Assembly (NCBI RefSeq): GCF_002205165.1
Contig: NZ_NIVS01000020.1
Coordinates: forward strand, 372,001 to 436,000
Length of the DNA stretch: 64,000 nt
DNA from: Stenotrophomonas maltophilia
GTDB taxonomy: Bacteria; Pseudomonadota; Gammaproteobacteria; Xanthomonadales; Xanthomonadaceae
Direction of reading: 5' to 3'
The position numbers and the translations under genes are program-made. The notes beneath the pieces were generated by a model. That model was not told the origin of the DNA. It searched no databases and worked only from the letters and a program-made list of their open reading frames with translations. Positions 1 to 6,618 of this stretch are shown here, piece after piece; position 1 is the stretch's first letter, and each line of letters begins with the position of its first letter.

Positions 1-94
1 CCGGCTTCAGCTGCATCTGCGGCAGCAGTGCATCAACTTCGGAGAAGTCGGTGGCGCTCGGAAAGCGGAACAGGATCAGATTGCGAAGGAACAT
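1..94 (-). CDS. rdgC: RdgC recombination-associated protein, N-terminal fragment (runs off window)
   Basis: The leftward reading frame starts at ATG 92-94 and gives MFLRNLILFRFPSATDF..., the characteristic RdgC N-terminus (MFFRNL-x-LFRFP). RdgC binds double-stranded DNA and modulates RecA-driven recombination; prophage copies are common in Stenotrophomonas and Xanthomonas phages. Only about 31 residues are inside the window, so integrity cannot be judged. It lies 77 bp after the stop of a chain of overlapping small leftward genes and is probably the next gene of that operon, controlled from the 1.85 kb operator region. Confidence 0.85.
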   Translation of the reverse strand, partial: MFLRNLILFRFPSATDFSEVDALLPQMQLKP

Positions 95-170
95 GTGATC
101 TCCAAATCAGTTCTTGGCGCCGGCACGGCGGCCGGTTTAAGCAGTGCTTTTGATGGGGTGCCGCGCCAGG

Positions 171-431
171 TCAGTCCTGCAGCGGGCAGTCGCGCCGGCC
201 GCGCGGCCAGAGGGATGGCATGCGCTTCTGCCATCCGGCGTAGTTGACGCGGTGACCTGTCTTGACCGCGCGCTGTTGCATCTCGCCGAACTGCACGCGC
301 AGTCCATGGAAGCGGTCGGGGTGCGCGATCAGTGCTGCCCGGTACCGCTCCAGGCGCTGCTCTGCAGTCGGTCGAACGGTGCTGGCGAACACGGCGTCAT
401 GGCCGCCGCCCAGCAGATGCAAACCGTCCAT
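171..431 (-). CDS. Small prophage left-arm protein, unknown function (86 aa)
   Basis: The start ATG (429-431) overlaps the stop of the upstream gene as ATGA, the translational-coupling signature repeated through this operon. The product is basic, with a central part rich in Arg/Glu/His (around residues 20-60) and a C-terminus rich in Trp, Arg and Pro. No domain is recognised. The main support is the ATGA junction and co-orientation with five further overlapping genes. It is the last small gene before rdgC. Confidence 0.55.
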   Translation of the reverse strand: MDGLHLLGGGHDAVFASTVRPTAEQRLERYRAALIAHPDRFHGLRVQFGEMQQRAVKTGHRVNYAGWQKRMPSLWPRGRRDCPLQD

Positions 432-616
432 CAGCGCACCAGCCTGTGCATGCCCGGCGCGAAACGCTCTAGCCGCTCCGCCGCATCGCGCTGAGCTTGG
501 CCGCTGGCTTGGTGGATGCGGTACGGGTGCCGGCGCGGCCTCTTGGCGCGATCCAATGCCGCGCGTTGCTCTTGGGTCAGTGCCGGTGCCGGCAGCTTGA
601 TGGCAGGCGCTCTCAT
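431..616 (-). CDS. Small basic prophage protein, unknown function (61 aa)
   Basis: It starts at ATG 614-616 inside an ATGA overlap with the upstream gene and ends in an ATGA overlap with the downstream one. The 61-residue product begins MRAPAIKLPAPALTQEQ and is Arg/Ala-rich and probably helical. No domain is recognised; a nucleic-acid-binding role would only be a guess from charge. Confidence 0.55.
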   Translation of the reverse strand: MRAPAIKLPAPALTQEQRAALDRAKRPRRHPYRIHQASGQAQRDAAERLERFAPGMHRLVR

Positions 617-792
617 TCGATGTGGTCCTCGCTCCTGGCGTGCTGGCGCAGCGCGTGGTCGACGGCCTCGCAGTCGTCGCAGACATGGTTTGTGGTCAGG
701 TCGCATTCGCAGCGGTGTGCTGCCGGCGCTATCGGTCGCGCGAGTGGCGGGATACCGATGCGCATGTGCTCAAAGAAGTCGTGCTCGGTCAC
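613..792 (-). CDS. Small Cys-rich, putative zinc-binding prophage protein (59 aa)
   Basis: This reads from GTG 790-792, which overlaps the previous stop as GTGA, to a TGA overlapping the next ATG. The product has CxC at residues 28-30 and CxxC at 38-41 with a His at 27, consistent with one small zinc-binding knuckle. The frame is meaningful because both junctions are 4-bp overlaps identical in style to its neighbours. No family is recognised. Confidence 0.6.
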   Translation of the reverse strand: MTEHDFFEHMRIGIPPLARPIAPAAHRCECDLTTNHVCDDCEAVDHALRQHARSEDHIE

Positions 793-1013
793 GAGTCACC
801 GCCCCGGGCGCGCAGCATTCGGCGCAGGCTCTTGCGCACGTCAGCGATGGCACGGCCCGCGCTGACTCGGCGGTCCAGCACGGCGAAGGCTGCAACGTCT
901 GCGGCAGCTGCCGCCTGATTGGGGGAGAAGCCCATGCTGGTGGCGGCGGTGGCTACGGCCCTCGCTGCCCCAGCCGCGCGTACGGCGAGCGGGTAAGTGA
1001 CTGTGGCGATCAT
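789..1013 (-). CDS. Small Ala-rich prophage protein, unknown (74 aa)
   Basis: ATG 1011-1013 overlaps the upstream stop (ATGA), and the stop overlaps the next GTG. The product is very Ala-rich and predicted helical, with a basic C-terminal third (RKSLRRMLRARGG). No domain is recognised. It is part of the leftward operon that runs from 1,809 towards rdgC. Confidence 0.55.
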   Translation of the reverse strand: MIATVTYPLAVRAAGAARAVATAATSMGFSPNQAAAAADVAAFAVLDRRVSAGRAIADVRKSLRRMLRARGGDS

Positions 1014-1294
1014 GCGGCACCGCCTTGGCTGATCGTGTAGCCGCGGTTGCGGGTGGCGTTGATGCGGTAGCCGTGCTGGCCCAGCTTCTGGCGTAGGCGG
1101 CAGATGGTCACTTCCACCGTGTTCGACTTGCGGGTGTTGGCGCCGTACAGCTGCTCTTCCAGCGAAGCGCGGCTGATGGGAGCTTCGCCCGCATCGATGA
1201 GCAGCTGCAGCACCTTGGACTCGGTGGGGCTGAGAGGCAGGCGGGAGCTGCCGACCATTGCGGCACGCGGCTCAGCGCGAAGGCCGGCGATCAC
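1010..1294 (-). CDS. Orphan winged-helix (OmpR/PhoB C-terminal type) DNA-binding protein
   Basis: Start GTG 1292-1294 is chosen because it forms a GTGA overlap with the upstream stop; an upstream ATG at 1333 would overlap 40 bp. From about residue 18 the 94-residue product matches a Trans_reg_C winged helix: LSPTESKVLQLL, then a helix, then SNTVEVTICRLRQKLG (recognition helix), ending in the RGYTI wing. There is no receiver domain, so it is a free DNA-binding module of the kind used by phages as small regulators. Target unknown; autoregulation or control of the left arm is plausible. Confidence 0.75.
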   Translation of the reverse strand: MIAGLRAEPRAAMVGSSRLPLSPTESKVLQLLIDAGEAPISRASLEEQLYGANTRKSNTVEVTICRLRQKLGQHGYRINATRNRGYTISQGGAA

Positions 1295-1809
1295 GGTGCC
1301 ACCTCGATGAAAGCCAGGTCGTGCATCACGCACTGCGCCCGGGTCAGTACGGCAGACGTGCTCGGCTTATTTCCGTCTGCGGTCGGAAGGGGGAAGACCG
1401 CATTGGCCCGGACGCATGCCGCCGGGGAGACCTGATAGGACCCGCTCAGCACGGCATCGGCCGCGTCGAGGGCCAGCTGCCATCGTGCTGGCTGGAAGTT
1501 CTGGGTGAGGGCTTTGGTGATGCCGGGCGCGCAGTCGGGGACACGACTCGCGTCGCGGAAAGCGTTGAGGCTGGTGTTGGCCACTGTGGCACGCAGAGCC
1601 CAATCGTCGGCGGCGGCCAGTTCGTACACAGCCAATGCTGCGCAGATTCGCGGGCTGGTGATCACCAGCGTATCGGGGGCATCCACTGCGGCTTCCGCTG
1701 CCGGCGCGTCACCGGGAACGGCCCAGGCCGCAACGGCCAAGACGATGAAGCATGCGAGAGCGACAAGGCCAAGGCGGGCTGATCGCAGGTTGCTGGGGGT
1801 CAAGGGCAT
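1291..1809 (-). CDS. Membrane-anchored prophage protein, unknown (172 aa)
   Basis: Start ATG 1807-1809 is preferred over an ATG 51 bp upstream because GGAGAG sits 6-7 bases ahead of it. Residues about 12-32 (LGLVALACFIVLAVAAWAV) form one hydrophobic segment after a basic start, so it is a type II membrane protein or has an uncleaved signal; the rest is predicted extracytoplasmic with four Cys residues (cytosolic location less likely). First gene of the leftward operon, reading out of the operator region at 1,855-1,900. No family recognised. Confidence 0.6.
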   Translation of the reverse strand: MPLTPSNLRSARLGLVALACFIVLAVAAWAVPGDAPAAEAAVDAPDTLVITSPRICAALAVYELAAADDWALRATVANTSLNAFRDASRVPDCAPGITKALTQNFQPARWQLALDAADAVLSGSYQVSPAACVRANAVFPLPTADGNKPSTSAVLTRAQCVMHDLAFIEVAP

Positions 1810-1854
1810 TGCGTTTCTCTCCGAGGTCGGCGGAAGCCGGCTGCGCGACAATAA

Positions 1855-1900
1855 AAGCACGCTAATACGGAGAATGCAAGCACGCTTATTCAGCGTGCTT
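1855..1900. promoter_or_regulatory. Operator cluster 1: three copies of the AAGCRYGCTT element
   Basis: Between the divergent genes at 1,809 (-) and 1,937 (+) lie AAGCACGCTA (1855-1864), AAGCACGCTT (1878-1887) and CAGCGTGCTT (1891-1900). AAGCACGCTT is the reverse complement of AAGCGTGCTT, and each site is a near-palindrome (AAGC-NN-GCTT). The same element recurs at 3,345-3,402 beside the CI-like repressor, so these are probably its binding sites, covering the leftward promoter and perhaps that of the 231-aa gene. Confidence 0.7.
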
Positions 1901-1936
1901 CTACGCTACTGCTCACATGGAGCAGGAGGTGTTGGG

Positions 1937-2632
1937 ATGGAATGGCGGAAAGTGGCTGTGCTGGCCGTGGGCGGGTTGATTGGATCGGCGTACGCGCAGT
2001 CTGGCTCTATCCCAGAGGTCAAGCGCCAGGCGATTGGGTTGGAATCTCACAACAAGATCCGCAAGGCGGATGCTTCGGAAGCCGGCGTAGAAGCCAGGGC
2101 CGCGGGCTTCGAGTTCATGGGAATCACCTTGGGCGGTCCGCTGGTACGGGAGTGCCCGCAAGAACGGTCCTACGGCGGCAACCTGTACGACGTGGCTTCA
2201 CGTACTTCCGCGTGCTGGGCGACATTCAGCATGCGGCCAGACCCTCGACTTAACGTCCGCAACAACGGAGCCCTCCCCATCGCGCCACTGGACAACAAGC
2301 GGCCTACCGGCACGCAGGCTGTGACTGCAATTGTGGTGAACGGAAGGATTGAAGGGCTGCGGGTGGAAACCGATGGCTTCCGGCATGCGAATGAACTGCT
2401 CGAACAGCTTCAGAAAAAGTTGGGCAGGCCCACCTGGCAGGAAACCGGGGAGGTTCTGAGCGGCGTAGGGGCCAAATTCGCAAGCCCGAAAGCTGTGTGG
2501 GAGCTGCCGGATGCGTACGTTCAGTTCAACGGCATCATAGGCACTGTCGATGCTGGGCTAATCGTCGTGTACACGCCGGCGCAAAAGGCGCGCGAAATGG
2601 CGCGCCAAGCTGAGAACGCCAGCTCCTTCTAG
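1937..2632 (+). CDS. Secreted prophage protein of unknown function (231 aa)
   Basis: ATG 1937 has GGAGG 8 bases upstream; longer in-frame extensions run back through the operator region and are unlikely. Residues 1-21 (MEWRKVAVLAVGGLIGSAYA) form a classical signal peptide ending in AYA-Q. The mature part has three Cys residues (in RECPQ, SACWA) and ends Ala/Glu-rich. It faces the CI-like gene with a 2-bp gap. Position in the immunity region, not in the late operon, suggests expression in the lysogen, perhaps as a cell-envelope or superinfection-exclusion factor; that role is inference only. Confidence 0.65.
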   Translation: MEWRKVAVLAVGGLIGSAYAQSGSIPEVKRQAIGLESHNKIRKADASEAGVEARAAGFEFMGITLGGPLVRECPQERSYGGNLYDVASRTSACWATFSMRPDPRLNVRNNGALPIAPLDNKRPTGTQAVTAIVVNGRIEGLRVETDGFRHANELLEQLQKKLGRPTWQETGEVLSGVGAKFASPKAVWELPDAYVQFNGIIGTVDAGLIVVYTPAQKAREMARQAENASSF

Positions 2633-2634
2633 CC

Positions 2635-3342
2635 TCAGACTTCGTGCGCGCTGCGCAGCAGCGCCAGGCCCAGGATTTTGCCGCCAACGTGGAGCTGATC
2701 GGCCTCGTGGGGCGGCACTACCTCGCTGAGGTACTTCCGGTTGGTGCTGATCACGTGCAGGCCGTCCCGCAGCAGCTGCAAGCGCTTCACGTAGGTCAGC
2801 CCGTGCAGGTTGATCAGATACAGGCCATCTCCGTCGAAGTAGTCCTTGGCGACGTCCACAAAAACCACGTCGCCATTCTTGATGTCGGGGTACATCGAAT
2901 CTCCGCGCACGGTTACAAGACGCACGCGATCGCCCTCCGGCACAAAGCCCAACTGCTGCCGAACCTGCCACTCTGCGATGTCGAGCTCCCGGACCACGTC
3001 CGGGTAATCCTGATTCATTGCGCCAAAGCCCCCTGAAGCTTCGCCTTCCATTACTCGGAGACGAACATAGCCAGAGGGTGTCTCACTGATTGATATCGCG
3101 TCTCCCTGAGACTCGTCCCAGCGCTCAGGTAGCTCACCTGCAATCAACCACTCAACCCGGAAAGGCTTGTAGACACGAGCAAGCTTCACGGCCGTTTCGC
3201 CGCTGAGCGACTTCGTCTTGCCATCTTCTAGCTGATAGAGCGCGGAGGCAGTTATGCCGGCGCGTCGCGCGGCGTCTGCAGGCTCGGTAATGCCGCACTC
3301 AATTCGTGCGCGCTTCAGGCGGGTGGCGAGGGCAGTAGTCAT
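2635..3342 (-). CDS. CI-like repressor, Xre HTH plus S24 LexA-type protease domain
   Basis: The 235-residue protein has an N-terminal helix-turn-helix (about residues 5-60, ADAARRAGITASALYQLEDG) and a C-terminal S24 peptidase fold. The catalytic Ser is Ser149 in RGDSMYPD and the Lys is Lys186 in TYVKRLQ. Such repressors maintain lysogeny and self-cleave with RecA under SOS. It is transcribed leftward from ATG 3342, divergent from the Cro-like gene, with three AAGCGTGCTT-like sites between them. No obvious Ala-Gly pair is seen in the hinge; a Gly-rich stretch at residues 100-108 may hold the cleavage site. Confidence 0.93.
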   Translation of the reverse strand: MTTALATRLKRARIECGITEPADAARRAGITASALYQLEDGKTKSLSGETAVKLARVYKPFRVEWLIAGELPERWDESQGDAISISETPSGYVRLRVMEGEASGGFGAMNQDYPDVVRELDIAEWQVRQQLGFVPEGDRVRLVTVRGDSMYPDIKNGDVVFVDVAKDYFDGDGLYLINLHGLTYVKRLQLLRDGLHVISTNRKYLSEVVPPHEADQLHVGGKILGLALLRSAHEV

Positions 3343-3344
3343 GT

Positions 3345-3402
3345 TAGCGAGCTTATTAGTCCGTTAAGTAAGCGTGCTTGCATTGAGCATGAAAGCGTGC
3401 TT
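3345..3402. promoter_or_regulatory. Operator cluster 2 in the cI/cro intergenic region
   Basis: Three elements lie between the repressor start (3342) and the Cro-like start (3413): TAGCGAGCTT (3345-3354), AAGCGTGCTT (3370-3379) and AAGCGTGCTT (3393-3402). Centre-to-centre spacings are 25 and 23 bp, roughly two helical turns, as in lambda OR. The two right-hand copies are identical; the left one has two changes. Confidence 0.75.
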
Positions 3403-3412
3403 ATATGTGGCC

Positions 3413-3655
3413 ATGAACATGCCCCGGATCACCAAGGAAGAAGCCATTGCCGCCTATGACGGCAATGCCGCCGCGCTTGCGCGCGCGCTCGGCATCACCC
3501 CGTCAGCTGTGTATCAGTGGCCTGAAGGTCAGATTGATGACCTCTGGGCGCTGAAATTGCGCTTCGTGCTGATGCCGGCGCATTTCCAAAAGCTCCAGCG
3601 TCCACCCCAAGACGACCCCGATGCTGATCGGATCGTCCCAGTAGAGGTGGCTTAA
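3413..3655 (+). CDS. Cro-like antirepressor/transcriptional regulator (YdaS-type HTH)
   Basis: The 80-residue product has a single small HTH near the N-terminus (KEEAIAAYDGNAAALARALG-ITPSAVYQW), the layout of Cro/YdaS proteins that are cryptic or early-phage counterparts of CI. It lies divergent to the CI-like gene and immediately right of the operator cluster, the cro position. ATG 3413 is taken as the start; ATG 3419 is six bases further in. The C-terminus is acidic and Pro-rich. Confidence 0.82.
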   Translation: MNMPRITKEEAIAAYDGNAAALARALGITPSAVYQWPEGQIDDLWALKLRFVLMPAHFQKLQRPPQDDPDADRIVPVEVA

Positions 3656-3658
3656 GCA

Positions 3659-3880
3659 ATGAGCGCGCGTACTGGGGATGACTGTCATGTCGTCGTTTCG
3701 ATGCCCCCTGGTTGGACCTTGGAAGAGGCACCAGAGGGCAACTACACCATTCGCTTAGCTGATGAGCCTGGGCCCGGAGAGCGGGGGCCGAAAATGCATG
3801 TCGATATCGCCCACGTCGCCCTGAGTGACGAACGAAAAACTTCCGTTTGTCGGCAGAAAAAAAGTCACCGACGAGCCTGA
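3659..3880 (+). CDS. Possible small early protein after cro, unknown (73 aa)
   Basis: It begins 3 bp after the Cro-like stop, with GAGGTGG 10-15 bases ahead of ATG 3659. The product starts MSARTGDDCHVVVSMPPGW and ends in a basic tail. Its 3' 126 bp overlap antisense the leftward gene at 3755-3988, which has a better ribosome-binding site. Either one is spurious or this is a true antisense overlap. Confidence 0.45.
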   Translation: MSARTGDDCHVVVSMPPGWTLEEAPEGNYTIRLADEPGPGERGPKMHVDIAHVALSDERKTSVCRQKKSHRRA

Positions 3881-3988
3881 GTGGAAATGAACCGTGACGT
3901 CTACGTCTCGTCCGGTGGTGTTGTTGACGGTGTTCTTTTTGCCGGGCTTGGGTTCCAGCTGAATCTTTTTAACTTGATCGCTTTCCAT
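3755..3988 (-). CDS. Small leftward protein antisense to the early operon start, unknown (77 aa)
   Basis: ATG 3986-3988 follows an excellent site (GCAGGGAG, spacing about 7). The product begins MESDQVKKIQLEPKPG and has alternating hydrophobic/polar residues (VDVTVHFHSGSSVTFFLPTNGSF), suggesting a small beta-rich protein. It lies on the opposite strand to the surrounding early genes and converges on the Cro-like transcript, with a large dyad (3990-4045) directly upstream. Confidence 0.6.
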   Translation of the reverse strand: MESDQVKKIQLEPKPGKKNTVNNTTGRDVDVTVHFHSGSSVTFFLPTNGSFSFVTQGDVGDIDMHFRPPLSGPRLIS

Positions 3989-3989
3989 G

Positions 3990-4045
3990 GCGCACTCCCT
4001 GCGTGCTGTGTTGTTGGCACAACAAGCTTAACGCCGGGAGTGCGC
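3990..4045. repeat. Nested inverted repeat between divergent small gene and early operon
   Basis: The outer arms are perfect: GCGCACTCCC (3990-3999) and GGGAGTGCGC (4036-4045). Inside them is a second perfect dyad, TTGTTG (4011-4016) and CAACAA (4020-4025) around GCA. The structure covers the ribosome-binding site of the leftward 77-aa gene and lies 70 bp ahead of the 200-aa gene. It could be an operator for a dimeric regulator or an RNA structure in the leader of the leftward gene. Confidence 0.6.
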
Positions 4046-4114
4046 TATCCCAACTCAATTTGTAGGTCGTCCTGTCCATGGCGACCACTTTGCATCGCCT
4101 CCCGAGGTGCGTAA

Positions 4115-4717
4115 ATGAAGCCTGATCCTCAGTACCAAGAACCGCGATCCTCGGTGGTGTTCCGCCACACGACTGACGCTGTCCGCAACAGCGGCCACAC
4201 CGATACGAGCCTGGCCCAGGCAATCGCCGAGCAGTACCAGGCAGACGTGGCCCCCAGTGAGCGCAACGTCCAGTTCCACTCCGGCGATGACGCAGACAGC
4301 ATCGAGCGCGCGCTGAAGGCGAACGCCCAGCTGGTTGGCCGCATCCGCAATGGCACGGTCAAGATGCCGGTGGATTTGGAAGAGTCGTGGGTGCGCGCGC
4401 TGCCGCCGCAGTGGCGCGACGCCTGCTCCCGCGAGTTGGCCCAACGCTATGGCTTCCTCGGCGCGCGGATCCCGATGATGGAACCGCATGCTGGTGTGTT
4501 GGCTGTGGCCCGTCTGTCGGTCGAGTTTGGCCACACGTTGGAGGCGCTGACCAACATCCTGGCAGACGGCCGCATCTGCCCCAAGGACATCCCGGAACTG
4601 CGCCGCGCGCTGGACGAGATGGGACAGTTGGAAGCCGAGCTGGTGACCGCAAAGCGCTACGTCACCGGCCACCTGCAGGATCTGGCACCGCGCGCGGTCA
4701 GTGGTGGGCGCCGATGA
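4115..4717 (+). CDS. Early phage regulatory protein, possibly CII/YmfL-like (200 aa)
   Basis: ATG 4115 follows GAGGTG. The product starts with a short variable part, then SLAQAIAEQYQADV followed by a mixed alpha/beta region and a long C-terminal helix rich in Leu/Glu (LRRALDEMGQLEAELVTAKR). Position directly after cro and before the replication genes is that of CII-type activators or YmfL-like regulators. No HTH is obvious by eye, so the role is inferred from position. Its stop overlaps the next start (ATGA). Confidence 0.6.
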   Translation: MKPDPQYQEPRSSVVFRHTTDAVRNSGHTDTSLAQAIAEQYQADVAPSERNVQFHSGDDADSIERALKANAQLVGRIRNGTVKMPVDLEESWVRALPPQWRDACSRELAQRYGFLGARIPMMEPHAGVLAVARLSVEFGHTLEALTNILADGRICPKDIPELRRALDEMGQLEAELVTAKRYVTGHLQDLAPRAVSGGRR

Positions 4718-5040
4718 CTTCGGCAGTCATGGTGAGCTGGGCGATCGCCGTGGTCGGCGAGTTCGATGCCGTCGGCCGCCGTATCCCGGACAACGTGGTG
4801 CAGCTGCTGCCCATGGTGGAAGTAGTGCTGTGGGCTAAAGAGCAGCCGCAGCCATTGCAGGTGGATGCGCTCCAGGCACAGTTCGGCCTCTCTCGCGCCA
4901 CGGCGTACCGATGGCTGACCGCACTGCAGGACGTGCACGATCCTGCTGCTGCACGGGAAAAGCTGCCAGACGACCGTGCGCCCTTCGCAGGCCGCCCAAA
5001 GGAGGCGCAATTGCTGCGCGGCGCGGGGGATCGGGTGTGA
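4714..5040 (+). CDS. Small HTH protein in the early operon (108 aa)
   Basis: ATG 4714 overlaps the upstream stop as ATGA, and its TGA overlaps the next gene's GTG as GTGA. Residues about 48-75 (LQVDALQAQFGLSRATAYRWLTALQ) read as a helix-turn-helix. The C-terminal third is polar with an Arg/Gly/Pro-rich end. Likely an early DNA-binding regulator or replication accessory protein. Confidence 0.7.
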   Translation: MTSAVMVSWAIAVVGEFDAVGRRIPDNVVQLLPMVEVVLWAKEQPQPLQVDALQAQFGLSRATAYRWLTALQDVHDPAAAREKLPDDRAPFAGRPKEAQLLRGAGDRV

Positions 5041-6041
5041 TCTATTTCGAGATGTACCCCGGCGACTACCTCAAGGACACAACGCGGCTGTCCCTGACCG
5101 ACCACGGTGTCTACTTCAAACTGATGCTCGCCTACTACTCGGAAGAGCAGGCGCTGCCGGAAAGCTTGGCGGAGCTGTACGTCATCGCCGGTGCCATCAC
5201 GTCTGGCGACAAAGCCGCAGTGAAGAAGGTCGCCGAGCGTTACTTCCCGGTGGCCGAGGATGGACTGCGCCACAGCAAGCGCTGTGACGAGCAGATCGCC
5301 ACGGCCCAGGTCCGCATTGCTGACGGACAGGGGCGCCGGGAAGACAGGAAGGCCGCCGAGGCGGAGCGGCAGGCGCGCACGCGCGCGCGGCGCACGATGC
5401 TGTTCGAAGACCTCCGCAATGCAGGCGTCGTGCCCGACGGTATGGCCACCATGGCGCAGCTGAAGGCGCTTCACGTCACGCATGTGACTGGCGACGAGCG
5501 CGTGACTTCAGACTGCATGTCACGCGTGACAAGTCACGCTGCGTCACGCGTGACAGGGGGTGTGATCACAGGTGTGAACACGGGTAACCAGACCCCAGAC
5601 CCCATATCTATTACTCCAGATACATCACTGCACGCTCAAAGATCTCTGAGCGGTGTGACCGATGCGGGGCGTGCGTGCCTGCTGATGCGTAAGGCAGGTT
5701 GCCACTCGACCAACCCCAGTCATCCCGGCCTTCTCGCCGCGCTGGCTGAAGGCGTGACCCCGGAGGAATTGGGCGACACCGCAGCCGAGGGGATGACCCG
5801 TTCCCCGCCTGTCGCCCAGCCCTTCCCCTGGGCAATCCAGACCGCTCGAAGCCGAAAAGCCGCCGGCGCAACGCCGACGAACCCCACAAACACCGGAGGC
5901 CCCAATGCAAACTCTCAGCTCGGTTCTGCCGACCACGTCGCAGAGCAGCGACGAAAATTCGAACAGCGCTCGGCAGCTTGCGGCTTTGGCGGACCAGGTG
6001 GCGACATCATCGACGCCGACTTCGAACTCGTCCAGCACTGA
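5037..6041 (+). CDS. Phage replication protein, DUF1376 (YdaU-like) N-terminal domain (334 aa)
   Basis: GTG 5037 is the start because it forms a GTGA overlap and begins the recognisable DUF1376 motif at once (YFEMYPGDYLKDT-RLSLTDHGVYFKLM). This domain typifies primosomal/initiator proteins at the head of lambdoid replication modules. Residues about 85-125 are a charged helix; residues about 145-180 are a repetitive V-T/H/S stretch whose DNA is a dense array of GTCAC/GTGAC words, possibly the origin. The last 137 bp overlap the next gene in another frame, which has its own strong ribosome-binding site. Confidence 0.85.
   Translation: MIYFEMYPGDYLKDTTRLSLTDHGVYFKLMLAYYSEEQALPESLAELYVIAGAITSGDKAAVKKVAERYFPVAEDGLRHSKRCDEQIATAQVRIADGQGRREDRKAAEAERQARTRARRTMLFEDLRNAGVVPDGMATMAQLKALHVTHVTGDERVTSDCMSRVTSHAASRVTGGVITGVNTGNQTPDPISITPDTSLHAQRSLSGVTDAGRACLLMRKAGCHSTNPSHPGLLAALAEGVTPEELGDTAAEGMTRSPPVAQPFPWAIQTARSRKAAGATPTNPTNTGGPNANSQLGSADHVAEQRRKFEQRSAACGFGGPGGDIIDADFELVQH
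5475..5570. repeat. Iteron-like GTCAC/GTGAC array inside the replication gene, candidate phage origin
   Basis: Eight GTCAC or GTGAC words occur in 80 bp. They include the perfect 12-bp palindrome GTCACGCGTGAC twice (5519-5530 and 5543-5554, 24 bp apart), an imperfect copy at 5475-5488, and TGTGATCACA at 5561-5570. A less GC-rich stretch follows (about 5590-5640). Lambdoid origins lie within the initiator gene as iterons beside an A+T-rich segment, so this is a natural ori candidate. Selection at the protein level for Val-Thr repeats is the alternative. Confidence 0.55.
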
Positions 6042-6618
6042 CCCGGATCAGCGCGCGGTGAGTGCCCTGTGGACGGTATGGGAGCGCATGGCTGGCATGT
6101 TCCCCGGGAAGTGGGTGCGCGAGAACGGCTCTTCCCCGGTGAACAACGCTGGCGGCCTGACCACAGCAGGCGAACTGTGGTTCCAGGTGCTGACCGGCAT
6201 CACCCCGCGCCAGGTGGCAGACGGCCTGGCCAACTGCCTGCGCAGCGCCCTGCAGTGGCCGCCGAATCCCGGGCAGTTCCGTGCGATGTGCCTTGGCATC
6301 CCGGCCCTTGCCGAAGTTGATGGCCAGATGCGGCCCGGGCAGGCCCATAGCGGATTCACCGTACTGGTGCGGTCTAGGTTGGACCTGCACGGCTACGCCA
6401 CAGCCGAGAGCGGAGCGGTGCAGCAGCGCATGCTGGCCAACGCCTACGAGCGGGCGGTGAAGCACGTCATGGACGGCGGTGCCGTACCCGCGCCGGTGGC
6501 CGCGCTGCCCGCGCCGAAGCCCGAGCCGAAGGTTGTGCGCGATCGCGATGCGGCGCGCAGCGCCATGGCACAGGCCGCCGCGGAGCTGGGATTCGGAGGC
6601 ATGCATGGAGCCAACTGA
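5905..6618 (+). CDS. Replication P-like / helicase-loader-type protein (237 aa)
   Basis: ATG 5905 has GGAGG 5 bases upstream and lies 137 bp inside the DUF1376 gene in another frame. The N-terminus is low complexity (Ser/Thr/Asn), then LWTVWERMAGMFPGKW... TAGELWFQVLTGITPRQVADGL... WPPNPGQFRAMCLG, the signature of replication protein P-type loaders in Pseudomonas and Xanthomonas phages. It would recruit host DnaB. The C-terminus is Ala/Pro-rich. It overlaps the next gene by 14 bp. Confidence 0.75.
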   Translation: MQTLSSVLPTTSQSSDENSNSARQLAALADQVATSSTPTSNSSSTDPDQRAVSALWTVWERMAGMFPGKWVRENGSSPVNNAGGLTTAGELWFQVLTGITPRQVADGLANCLRSALQWPPNPGQFRAMCLGIPALAEVDGQMRPGQAHSGFTVLVRSRLDLHGYATAESGAVQQRMLANAYERAVKHVMDGGAVPAPVAALPAPKPEPKVVRDRDAARSAMAQAAAELGFGGMHGAN

